DNA of 5,516 nucleotides, taken from Treponema sp. GTDB lineage: Bacteria > Spirochaetota > Spirochaetia > Treponematales > Treponemataceae. Location: positions 1-5,516 of the forward strand of contig JAFTEK010000233.1 in assembly GCA_017453705.1 (NCBI GenBank). Direction: 5' to 3'. The notes under the pieces are model-generated. The model was not told the DNA's origin, did not search any database, and saw only the letters and a program-made list of their open reading frames with translations. This document shows, in pieces, positions 1 to 5,499 of this stretch; the first letter of the stretch is position 1; each line of letters opens with the position of its first letter. The position numbers and the translations under genes are program-made.

Positions 1-380
1 CCCTTGGAGAAGAACTGATAGTAATACTCGTCTTCCTTGGCCTCTATCACACTTATGACCCCATCATAGTCCTGGCAAGGATACGCAAAAGCCTCCAGGC
101 TGCCAACCCCATAGACAGGAGTATTACATGCAAGCGTAAGTGCCTTGAGGGTGCTCAGCCCCAGCCTAAGCCCGGTGAAAGAGCCAGGTCCCAAAGTGAT
201 GCAGCTGTAGTCCAGCTGGGAAGGAGCAAGATTAAGCTCCCGAAGCACAAAATCAACAGCAGGAAGGAGCTTCTCAGACTGCTTGATTCCAATATCGTAA
301 ACAAGCTTGACGGACTTTTCTGCATCTTTGGCAGCTATGGCAATTCTTGAAATAGCGCAGTCTATGGCAAGGGCTTTCAT
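1..380 (-). CDS. tsaB: TsaB, t6A tRNA-modification scaffold protein (3' end cut off by window edge)
   Basis: TsaB is the catalytically inactive Kae1/TsaD paralogue that forms the bacterial TsaB-TsaD-TsaE complex, which transfers threonylcarbamoyl to A37 of ANN-decoding tRNAs in the cytoplasm. My translation of the reverse strand starts MKALAIDCA, the ASKHA-type first strand of the family. It has an SEKLLP segment near residues 35-40, matching the usual H-S-E-LLP motif with Gln in place of His, and the family signature GPGSFTG at residues 64-70 followed by LRLG. About 126 codons are present; full-length TsaB is usually about 210-240 residues, so the C-terminal part lies beyond position 1. The ATG at 380 overlaps the tsaE stop as ATGA, and a weak GGA lies about 7 bases upstream, so translation is probably coupled to tsaE. 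Older annotations call this family a glycoprotease-like protein (YeaZ). Family assignment is firm. Confidence 0.95.
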   Translation of the reverse strand, partial: MKALAIDCAISRIAIAAKDAEKSVKLVYDIGIKQSEKLLPAVDFVLRELNLAPSQLDYSCITLGPGSFTGLRLGLSTLKALTLACNTPVYGVGSLEAFAYPCQDYDGVISVIEAKEDEYYYQFFSK

Positions 381-826
381 TTTATTCCAGCATGGCTCCA
401 GTTTTCAATCTTTATTTCCCTACTGCCATCATCCTTAGGGGTAAAAGTTATAAATATAGACTTTTTGGGCAGGCAGGACTTAACCTTCTCACACCATTCA
501 ATAACACAAACACCATTTCCATAAAGCATATCTTCCACGCCCAGGTTCATAAAGTCCTCCTCACCTTCCAGACGGTATACATCAATATGGTAAAGAGGCA
601 TGGATTTTCCTTCGTATTCGCTGACAAGACAAAATGTAGGACTTGTTACGGTGTCTTCAACACCAAGTGACTGGGCAATACCTTTTGTAATGGTGGTTTT
701 CCCTGCGGCCAGAGTTCCAGACATAGCCAAAACATCACCTGGCTCCAACAAGCTACCTATCTTTACCCCCAAGGCTATGGTTTCCGCCTCTGTCCGGGGG
801 TTAAATGTAAAGCTACTGGCGGTCAT
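377..826 (-). CDS. tsaE: TsaE, t6A tRNA-modification ATPase
   Basis: TsaE (YjeE) is the P-loop ATPase that binds the TsaB-TsaD heterodimer and drives cycles of t6A synthesis. Starting at the ATG at 826 the protein has 149 residues, normal for the family. Visible motifs are the Walker A GTLAAGKT (residues 37-44), TSPTF at 61-65, HIDVYR at 80-85, and the IEW motif at 109-111. Walker A is slightly unusual: most family members have G-D-L-G-A-G-K-T, while here Asp is Thr and the middle Gly is Ala; GxxxxGKT itself is intact. An in-frame GTG at 862 would add 12 residues rich in Arg and Lys, but the ATG at 826 matches the usual N-terminus and overlaps the upstream stop codon as ATGA. The ribosome binding site is poor, which fits translational coupling. 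The stop overlaps the tsaB start in the same way. Confidence 0.95.
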   Translation of the reverse strand: MTASSFTFNPRTEAETIALGVKIGSLLEPGDVLAMSGTLAAGKTTITKGIAQSLGVEDTVTSPTFCLVSEYEGKSMPLYHIDVYRLEGEEDFMNLGVEDMLYGNGVCVIEWCEKVKSCLPKKSIFITFTPKDDGSREIKIENWSHAGIK

Positions 827-1086
827 GGAAGCTCGTGCTTTTTGTCCATTTCTATGACGCACTCTTTGAGAGCTTTCATCACAGGGATAATGGGATAATC
901 CAATGACCTAGGGATATTGTTGACATGGTAGGATCTCATTCCTAAAGGATTAATCTCAACATAAAAAGAAAAAGGGAATGAGGCTTCCTTAGAAAGGTAC
1001 TCGATTACGGCCGTCGCCTTGTAACGGTTTATGTAATAAATATAGCCGTCATCTTTTGAAATCGACTTAATCTCTGCCACTCGCAT
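823..1086 (-). CDS. Small conserved-looking protein of unknown function, first gene of the t6A operon
   Basis: I do not recognise this 87-residue protein. It has no signal peptide or membrane segment. It looks like a small alpha/beta cytoplasmic protein: alternating strand-like stretches around residues 14-30 (YIYYIN, then a TAVIEYL segment) and 38-45 (SFYVEI), with a likely C-terminal helix around 66-82 (IPVMKALKECVIEM). Its stop overlaps the tsaE start as ATGA, which supports it being a real translated gene in the same operon. The ATG at 1086 is chosen because a strong -10 element lies 11 bases upstream. A TTG at 1125 would extend it by 13 residues, but those codons coincide with the -35, spacer and -10 of that promoter. 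No Shine-Dalgarno sequence precedes the ATG, so translation may be leaderless. A role in tRNA modification is only inferred from position. Confidence 0.72.
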   Translation of the reverse strand: MRVAEIKSISKDDGYIYYINRYKATAVIEYLSKEASFPFSFYVEINPLGMRSYHVNNIPRSLDYPIIPVMKALKECVIEMDKKHELP

Positions 1087-1096
1087 TGTAGTAAAT

Positions 1097-1125
1097 ATTA
1101 TAACATAAAGTTGTGTTAGAAACAA
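1097..1125 (-). promoter_or_regulatory. Sigma-70-type promoter with extended -10 for the small gene-tsaE-tsaB operon
   Basis: Read on the minus strand, TTGTTT at 1125-1120 is followed by a 17-base spacer and a perfect TATAAT at 1102-1097. A TG one base upstream of the -10 (1105-1104) makes an extended -10. The -35 matches only the TTG half of the consensus. The promoter lies in the 50-base gap after the PilZ stop codon, so the t6A genes probably form their own transcription unit. Transcription would be expected to start around 1090-1089, three or four bases before the ATG at 1086. Confidence 0.7.
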
Positions 1126-1136
1126 TAGCCTTGATT

Positions 1137-2228
1137 CTATTCGTAGTCATATACAAATGCGGCTATCCTGTTCTTGTCGGCAATCCCAAGATCCACGAAT
1201 TTGATATGCAGGATAAAAGTCTTGCTCTCAGAAGCAGAATCCTTGGTTGTCATAACTATGAAACCTATCACCTGTATCGGCACATTGCCTATGTTGAACT
1301 CCAAGCTTAAATACTGCCCCTGTTTTATCGGTATCTGGCAGTCAAAACGGCAACCTCCCGTTGATATATCGTGGAGCTGACCGTCATACTTCTTCTCGGC
1401 AATCTCGTAGTTGACCGAACCGCCCTGCTTTATCGGTTTTACGGAGCAGAACTTGCAGGGCACAGACAGAGGATGCCTCTTGGAACCGCGCCTCTGGGCG
1501 GCTGTAAGCGTACTGTTGGATGAAGCTATAAGGATGAACTTTCCACTCTTCTCTTCCTCATAGCGAACAACCCTGGAAAGAAGGGCATAAGACGAACCCG
1601 CTTCGGTTCTGAAAGTCATAACAAACTTGGCAAGAGGAGCCGGCTTTTTTTCACTAGCATAAAGCTGCTGCGGTATGGAAATAACTATGCCCTGACTGTC
1701 TATCCTGTCCAGTGTAAGCGTCCACTGGTAACGATCACCATCCATATAGGTCAGCTTCTGCCCCTCAGGGATGGCTTTCGCATTAGAAATCATCGTAATG
1801 TTTTCGTGGGCACGGTCAAGCTTGAAACGCATCTCAAAGAAAGACTGCATTTTTTCCTCATCTGCCCTGGCCGATTTCATATCCTGATACTGTTTTCTGA
1901 AAAGCTCCTTGATGGAGTCCTTGTCTCGTATAAGGTATTCTATGTTTCTTGGGGTAAATTTCTTGCAAGTGGCCTCAAGGATTTTTTTCTCCTCACTGTT
2001 GAGTCCTGCAAGCTGCGCAACGTTATTTATGTTTTCTTTCTTGGTCGGCTTGTCCTTGTTAACCTCAAGCCAGTTTGAAGGCTTCCTGGCCGCACGTATC
2101 TTGCCTAGCACTATTCCTATAAGAGCCGCCCCAACTATGATGCAGACAACAACCAGAATAACCGTATATATATAACCGTTGTTATCCCTGGCAACGTCCA
2201 AAAGTAAATTCGCATTAAAAAACGGCAT
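1137..2228 (-). CDS. Membrane-anchored PilZ-domain protein, probable c-di-GMP receptor
   Basis: This 363-residue protein has a single N-terminal membrane segment (about residues 19-42, YTVILVVVCIIVGAALIGIV) followed by a basic stretch, which predicts a cytoplasmic body. Residues about 55-140 are charged and mostly helical. Residues about 155-240 form a beta-rich region resembling the N-terminal (YcgR-N/PilZN-like) domain found in flagellar PilZ proteins. The C-terminal PilZ domain starts around 245 and carries both c-di-GMP motifs: RxxxR as RGSKR (247-251) and DxSxxG as DISTGG (287-292). Known PilZ proteins of this layout act on motility, for example as flagellar brakes; a motility role here is inferred from the flagellar genes upstream. 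The ATG at 2228 has AAGGGG at 2240-2235, 6 bases upstream. A 61-base gap separates it from the preceding gene, with no convincing terminator or promoter. Domain identity is firm, the process controlled is not. Confidence 0.9.
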   Translation of the reverse strand: MPFFNANLLLDVARDNNGYIYTVILVVVCIIVGAALIGIVLGKIRAARKPSNWLEVNKDKPTKKENINNVAQLAGLNSEEKKILEATCKKFTPRNIEYLIRDKDSIKELFRKQYQDMKSARADEEKMQSFFEMRFKLDRAHENITMISNAKAIPEGQKLTYMDGDRYQWTLTLDRIDSQGIVISIPQQLYASEKKPAPLAKFVMTFRTEAGSSYALLSRVVRYEEEKSGKFILIASSNSTLTAAQRRGSKRHPLSVPCKFCSVKPIKQGGSVNYEIAEKKYDGQLHDISTGGCRFDCQIPIKQGQYLSLEFNIGNVPIQVIGFIVMTTKDSASESKTFILHIKFVDLGIADKNRIAAFVYDYE

Positions 2229-2234
2229 AGTCTA

Positions 2235-2240
2235 CCCCTT
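2235..2240 (-). promoter_or_regulatory. Ribosome binding site of the PilZ gene
   Basis: AAGGGG lies 6 bases before the ATG at 2228 and fixes that start. The whole segment AGGGGTAG-A-CTATG matches the one before the 194-residue gene (AGGGGTAG-G-CTATG) at 13 of 14 bases. Confidence 0.7.
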
Positions 2241-2289
2241 AACTATAAGAATCGGAAGAAAACGCACAATCACACAGCAAAAAGCCTTG

Positions 2290-2874
2290 TCAAAGAGTTG
2301 TAATAGCCTGAGTGACAGCCTTGAGCCTGGGGCCTATCTCATATTCAGCCAAATCCCCGACTGTCACAGTGTCATTGCCTTCCATCGCATCCTTAAAATC
2401 CGATAGAATCTGAAGAAAATCCTTGAAAAAGCCAAGGAAATCCGTTCCATCAATCTCAAGCTTTCCGTACACATCAGGGAAAAGAGAACTCATCGTTGCC
2501 GTATGGAAGAAGGCATCACACTCAGTGGCAAGGCTGTCTATCAAGGCTGCAGCTTCCTTGTCCTTACCAGCCTGCAGGAGAACAGGTATCTCATCAAGTG
2601 AAAGAGCCGACATCTTGGCAGAAATATCCTTGAGGGCAGAGATAATCTCCCCTTTTGACAAAACAGTCAGTTCAAGAGACGTTTTGTCCTCCAGCTCCTT
2701 CCCAAGAATCTCATCAAAAGCATCAGGAGAGACCGTGACCCCATCCAAGACTATTCCAACAGTGGTCGCCTCGTTCTGGGAAATAGCATCCTCAAAGGAC
2801 TTCAAGACATCACCAACGGTCTTCTCGTCCTCCAAGGTGACATCCACGGGCTGCCCATTCACTTTTAAAACCAT
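2290..2874 (-). CDS. Unknown 194-residue protein encoded directly after fliD, candidate flagellar export chaperone or regulator
   Basis: I do not recognise this acidic protein as a named family. The first 75 or so residues look like a small beta-grasp (ubiquitin-like) unit: strand MVLKVNGQPVDVTL, a helix around 19-33 (TVGDVLKSFEDAI), strand GIVLDGVTV at 40-48, and a final strand SLELTVLS. The rest (about 75-194) reads as several amphipathic helices without membrane segments or Cys-rich motifs. The gene begins 9 bases after the fliD stop, and its Shine-Dalgarno (AGGGG, 2885-2881) overlaps that stop, so it is probably translated together with fliD. In many bacteria this slot holds fliS or fliT, helical chaperones of flagellin and FliD. 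The helical C-terminal half would suit such a role, but I see no FliS signature, so the function is inference from position. A real coding gene is well supported by the operon context. Confidence 0.85.
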   Translation of the reverse strand: MVLKVNGQPVDVTLEDEKTVGDVLKSFEDAISQNEATTVGIVLDGVTVSPDAFDEILGKELEDKTSLELTVLSKGEIISALKDISAKMSALSLDEIPVLLQAGKDKEAAALIDSLATECDAFFHTATMSSLFPDVYGKLEIDGTDFLGFFKDFLQILSDFKDAMEGNDTVTVGDLAEYEIGPRLKAVTQAITTL

Positions 2875-2880
2875 AGCCTA

Positions 2881-2885
2881 CCCCT
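2881..2885 (-). promoter_or_regulatory. Ribosome binding site of the 194-residue gene, overlapping the fliD stop
   Basis: AGGGG shares two bases with the fliD TAG stop codon (2886-2884) and lies 6 bases before the ATG at 2874. Ribosomes finishing fliD would uncover or reuse this site, which suggests translational coupling. Confidence 0.7.
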
Positions 2886-4959
2886 ACTTGTTGTTGGAAT
2901 TGTTTTTGAAGGTGTTTTCTATGGACTTCTGCTGGCTTTCGAGTCCATTGAGAGTTCCTTCCATATTGGAATACTTAGCCTTGAGATTGCTCTCCTTTCT
3001 GTCCAGCTGAACCTGAAGCTCGGAAATCTTCTTGTTGGAATTCTCAATCTGGGTGTTCAAGGTTCCCATCTTTGAGGCAATGATTCCGCCCGACTGAGTC
3101 CAAGAGGCAGCCTGCTTTTCCAGCATATAGGCTATTCCGTCGTCCGCTATGAGATCCCCATCCTTGTCATAACCAAAGAGCTTCTTTATGTCGTCCAAGT
3201 TATTGTCAATGGCGGCATCCAGCTTTTTCTCGTCTATCTCAAGGTAGCCACGGAGCCTGGATGCACTGTAACTTGTGCTGTTAGTCGAAGCGTTTGTGGA
3301 TATGCCAATCTGGTTGAGCATAGTGATTTCCGCAAACTCCGAGTGGGGATACGCCGCAGAAACGATACGCTGCATGGAGGACTTTCCGTTGTTCAGAGTG
3401 AAATCCCCCTGGAACATCCCAAGCCTCTCCTCAGCCTTTTCCTTCTCATCATCTGAAAGATAGTCAAGCTCAGTTATCACCTCAGGTTTGTTGCTTGTCA
3501 GAATATTTATCTCAGCCACAACCTGATTGTAATTACCTACAAATGTAATGAGGGCATTCTTGACAGCTTCCTTGTCGCTCATAACTGTTATGGTGGCAGG
3601 CTTGTCCGTCTTGTCATGGACGTGAAGGGTCACTTCCGGGATTATGTCATCTATATCGTTGCTACCCCTGGTCATTGTGATGCCCTCATACTTTATCGTT
3701 GCATCACCGGCGGTGGAAATAGCATGCTTGGGATTGAATCCCCTTGCTTGAGATGCATCAAAGGACTGCGGCACACTCATCGTGACAGCCTTGCCTGTGT
3801 TGGAATTGCGTATGACAAGACCTTCCGCATCAGGATAGTCATCCAGGGATATTGAAACAGTAACGTTCCCATCCTCGTCCACAGGAAGAGTGCTTATATC
3901 TATAGGCGTCTCAGATCCGTCCTTGTTGCGAATCGCTATGTAGTTTGAGTCATCGATGGGAGTAAGCGGAACCTTATCCTGTTGAACAATAGCAGAATCC
4001 AAAGAGGCGTCACTTTTCTCATTGTAGACGGTTATACCACCAAAAGTTACGCTCCCCGCGTCAGGAAGGTCTGGATTGGCAAGCGAGTTGTTATACCCCT
4101 CGGTTATATCAACGGTCTCCTCAGCCTTGAATGTAAACTGGACAATCTGGTTGCCGTCTGCGTTCAAGCCGCCCGCTATAGGAATTTCTATCGCGTTTCT
4201 GGCAGGGATGGATATGCTGCCGTCCTGCATCGTGACCCCACCTTTGGAAAGGGCGGGCATACCTTCCTGGAGCACGGAGTCGCTTGTGGACGGAACTTTG
4301 TATTCCATGAGGGAAGAAGACAGGCTGGTAGTTTCCATCTTCGCCTCACCAACCATGTCTATAGCCTTGGCAAATTCCAAAGCCTTCTCTTTAAAGACGA
4401 GCTTGTTCTCCTCGCCCTCTTTAAGTCCCTCGATAAGAAGGGCACTGTCCTTCTTGCTCACCCCTATGACACTGGCCTTAATTAAGTCTGTGCCACGTTT
4501 ATTGAGGGCCTTAACAAAGTCAGAGAGCTTGCCGCCCTTCCAGTTGAAATCTATTGTCTTGTCACCGACACCAAAGACATAACGTCCGGCCTCGACCTTA
4601 TAATTCTTGTCTATGTTGCCGCTCAAAAAGCGGTCACAGGTGGCCTCCTGGACGACTTCTATCTTAAAGTCCCCCAAGTCCGCATCGCGGTTCGCGTCGG
4701 CTGTTATGGCCGCCTCATCGGTAGATTTAGTGTTCTTGCTGTTGAAAGGATTGTCAAATGAATACAAGTTCTTGACGCTTTCCCTGAGCGCGGAAACCTT
4801 CTGGTTTACGCCCCTCCAAGCGTCCTGTTGTCCCTGATACTTCTCCAAGTTGGACTCTTCCCTCTTGAGGGGAATGCGCTCAACCTCCATCAGGGCTTCT
4901 ACGAGATCATTTGTCTTATACTTGTCCGAAACTCCTGGTATACTTAATCCGTCTGCCAT
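2884..4959 (-). CDS. fliD: FliD, flagellar filament cap protein (HAP2)
   Basis: FliD forms the oligomeric cap at the growing tip of the flagellar filament and folds incoming flagellin; in spirochaetes the filament is periplasmic. The N-terminal FliD_N region covers about residues 1-115, with the characteristic opening GLSIPGVSDKYKTNDLVEAL, an ERIPLKR segment (27-33), an AWRGVN segment (47-52), and ATCDRFLSG (106-114). The C-terminal FliD domain covers about 415-690 and ends in a predicted coiled coil (about 637-685). No signal peptide is present, as expected for export by the flagellar type III apparatus. At 691 residues it is much longer than the enteric protein (roughly 470), the surplus lying in the middle (about 200-415), presumably extra surface domains. 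A DKDGDLIADDG stretch at 598-608 resembles a calcium-binding loop. The ATG at 4959 has AAGGA at 4971-4967. A terminator-like hairpin separates it from flaG; the next gene starts 9 bases downstream. Confidence 0.97.
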   Translation of the reverse strand: MADGLSIPGVSDKYKTNDLVEALMEVERIPLKREESNLEKYQGQQDAWRGVNQKVSALRESVKNLYSFDNPFNSKNTKSTDEAAITADANRDADLGDFKIEVVQEATCDRFLSGNIDKNYKVEAGRYVFGVGDKTIDFNWKGGKLSDFVKALNKRGTDLIKASVIGVSKKDSALLIEGLKEGEENKLVFKEKALEFAKAIDMVGEAKMETTSLSSSLMEYKVPSTSDSVLQEGMPALSKGGVTMQDGSISIPARNAIEIPIAGGLNADGNQIVQFTFKAEETVDITEGYNNSLANPDLPDAGSVTFGGITVYNEKSDASLDSAIVQQDKVPLTPIDDSNYIAIRNKDGSETPIDISTLPVDEDGNVTVSISLDDYPDAEGLVIRNSNTGKAVTMSVPQSFDASQARGFNPKHAISTAGDATIKYEGITMTRGSNDIDDIIPEVTLHVHDKTDKPATITVMSDKEAVKNALITFVGNYNQVVAEINILTSNKPEVITELDYLSDDEKEKAEERLGMFQGDFTLNNGKSSMQRIVSAAYPHSEFAEITMLNQIGISTNASTNSTSYSASRLRGYLEIDEKKLDAAIDNNLDDIKKLFGYDKDGDLIADDGIAYMLEKQAASWTQSGGIIASKMGTLNTQIENSNKKISELQVQLDRKESNLKAKYSNMEGTLNGLESQQKSIENTFKNNSNNK

Positions 4960-4966
4960 AATTCCG

Positions 4967-4971
4967 TCCTT
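4967..4971 (-). promoter_or_regulatory. Ribosome binding site of fliD
   Basis: AAGGA lies 7 bases before the ATG at 4959. It is only about 18 bases downstream of the hairpin that follows flaG, so the mRNA structure and ribosome loading could affect each other. Confidence 0.65.
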
Positions 4972-4978
4972 TCCTATT

Positions 4979-5015
4979 TAAAAGAAGAACTACGCTGCCC
5001 CTTGAGACAGCGTAG
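4979..5015 (-). terminator. Intrinsic-terminator-like hairpin between flaG and fliD
   Basis: CTACGCTG (5015-5008 on the minus strand) and CAGCGTAG (4997-4990) form a perfect 8-bp stem with a 10-base loop. On the minus strand it is followed by the pyrimidine run TTCTTCTTTTA. The stem begins 4 bases after the flaG stop codon. The U-tract is interrupted by C residues, so termination is probably partial. It is on the transcript strand of both neighbours. Confidence 0.65.
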
Positions 5016-5019
5016 CCTC

Positions 5020-5412
5020 TTATACATTCTCATCAAAAATCAAGCCGGAGGCCTCTTTAAAGTAGGCCTGCAACTTCTGCATATCCTCTGACGGGATTTC
5101 CCGTATTACGCTCTGAGTGTTCGGATCGATAACCTTGACTACGACCTTTCCCAGCTCAGGGTTTACAGAGAATTGCAATGTTCTTCCAAGCACAACATCC
5201 GAAGTCTTTAAAACCTTCTCGACGCTATTCTTGGTGTCGGCAATGTTTTGAGACAGAGTTTCCGCAACTTCAGCCGCACTGTTAGGAAAATTGCTTAACA
5301 CGGCCTCCGTTGGATTCCCGCTATAAGCTTTTTTACCTTTTGATGCTACTGGAGTCTTGTACAGGCCATCCGTGGCCATCATCTGCCCAATCATACTGAT
5401 TGCTGTATTCAT
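5020..5412 (-). CDS. flaG: FlaG-family flagellar protein
   Basis: FlaG proteins are small soluble proteins encoded next to fliD that influence filament length or assembly in several bacteria; the molecular mechanism is not settled. The 130-residue protein has a variable, low-complexity N-terminal half and a conserved C-terminal domain from about residue 66: an EKVLKTSDVVLGRTLQFSV stretch, then VVVKVIDPNTQSVIREIPSE (90-109), the family hallmark, then a helix ending in GLIFDENV. The ATG at 5412 is chosen because AGGAGG (5426-5421) lies 8 bases upstream; the in-frame TTG at 5418 would be only 2 bases from it. It is followed by fliD, the same order as yvyC-fliD in Bacillus and flaG-fliD in many genomes. 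Hairpins lie immediately before its ribosome binding site and just after its stop codon. Confidence 0.93.
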   Translation of the reverse strand: MNTAISMIGQMMATDGLYKTPVASKGKKAYSGNPTEAVLSNFPNSAAEVAETLSQNIADTKNSVEKVLKTSDVVLGRTLQFSVNPELGKVVVKVIDPNTQSVIREIPSEDMQKLQAYFKEASGLIFDENV

Positions 5413-5420
5413 GGACAATT

Positions 5421-5426
5421 CCTCCT
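5421..5426 (-). promoter_or_regulatory. Strong ribosome binding site of flaG
   Basis: A full AGGAGG lies 8 bases before the ATG at 5412 and decides between that codon and the TTG at 5418. It is the best Shine-Dalgarno sequence in the window. It lies just downstream of the U-tract of the upstream hairpin. Confidence 0.85.
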
Positions 5427-5433
5427 GAATTTT

Positions 5434-5469
5434 GAAAAAGAGGGAAGGGGGCGCACCCCTCCCACTTTC
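5434..5469 (-). terminator. GC-rich intrinsic-terminator-like hairpin upstream of flaG
   Basis: On the minus strand GGGAGGGG (5463-5456) pairs with CCCC (5450-5447) and TTCCC (5446-5442), with one bulged base and a 5-base loop, followed by TCTTTTTC (5441-5434). An outer GAAA/TTTC pairing extends the stem after a T-T mismatch. This is a good rho-independent terminator for a gene ending to the right. It ends only 7 bases before the flaG ribosome binding site, so flaG appears to depend on readthrough or on a promoter upstream of the hairpin. Confidence 0.75.
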
Positions 5470-5499
5470 TCTTGTGCTTTGTCAAAAGATGACATCCAG

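Noticed and set aside
826..862. GTG at 862 as the tsaE start
   Set aside because: It adds 12 basic residues not expected in the family, while the ATG at 826 matches the usual N-terminus and gives an ATGA overlap like the tsaE-tsaB junction.
2275..2292. T-run after the 194-residue gene as an intrinsic terminator
   Set aside because: No inverted repeat precedes the five T residues on the minus strand.
2265..2293. TTGACA on the minus strand at the end of the 194-residue gene as a promoter for the PilZ gene
   Set aside because: No reasonable -10 at 16-18 bases. A TATAGT nearer the PilZ start would put the transcript start on the ribosome binding site and has only a weak -35.
2423..3010. A 195-codon open frame on the plus strand across the fliD end and the 194-residue gene
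   Set aside because: It lies antisense to two well-supported genes, crosses their junction, is Ser-rich low-complexity in translation and has no operon context.
3982..4582. Two overlapping plus-strand open frames of about 167 codons each
   Set aside because: Both are antisense to the middle of fliD, whose family match is firm, and neither translation shows recognisable motifs.
5463..5485. TTGACA on the minus strand as a -35 for flaG
   Set aside because: The sequence 17 bases downstream is GGAGGG inside the hairpin, with nothing like a -10.
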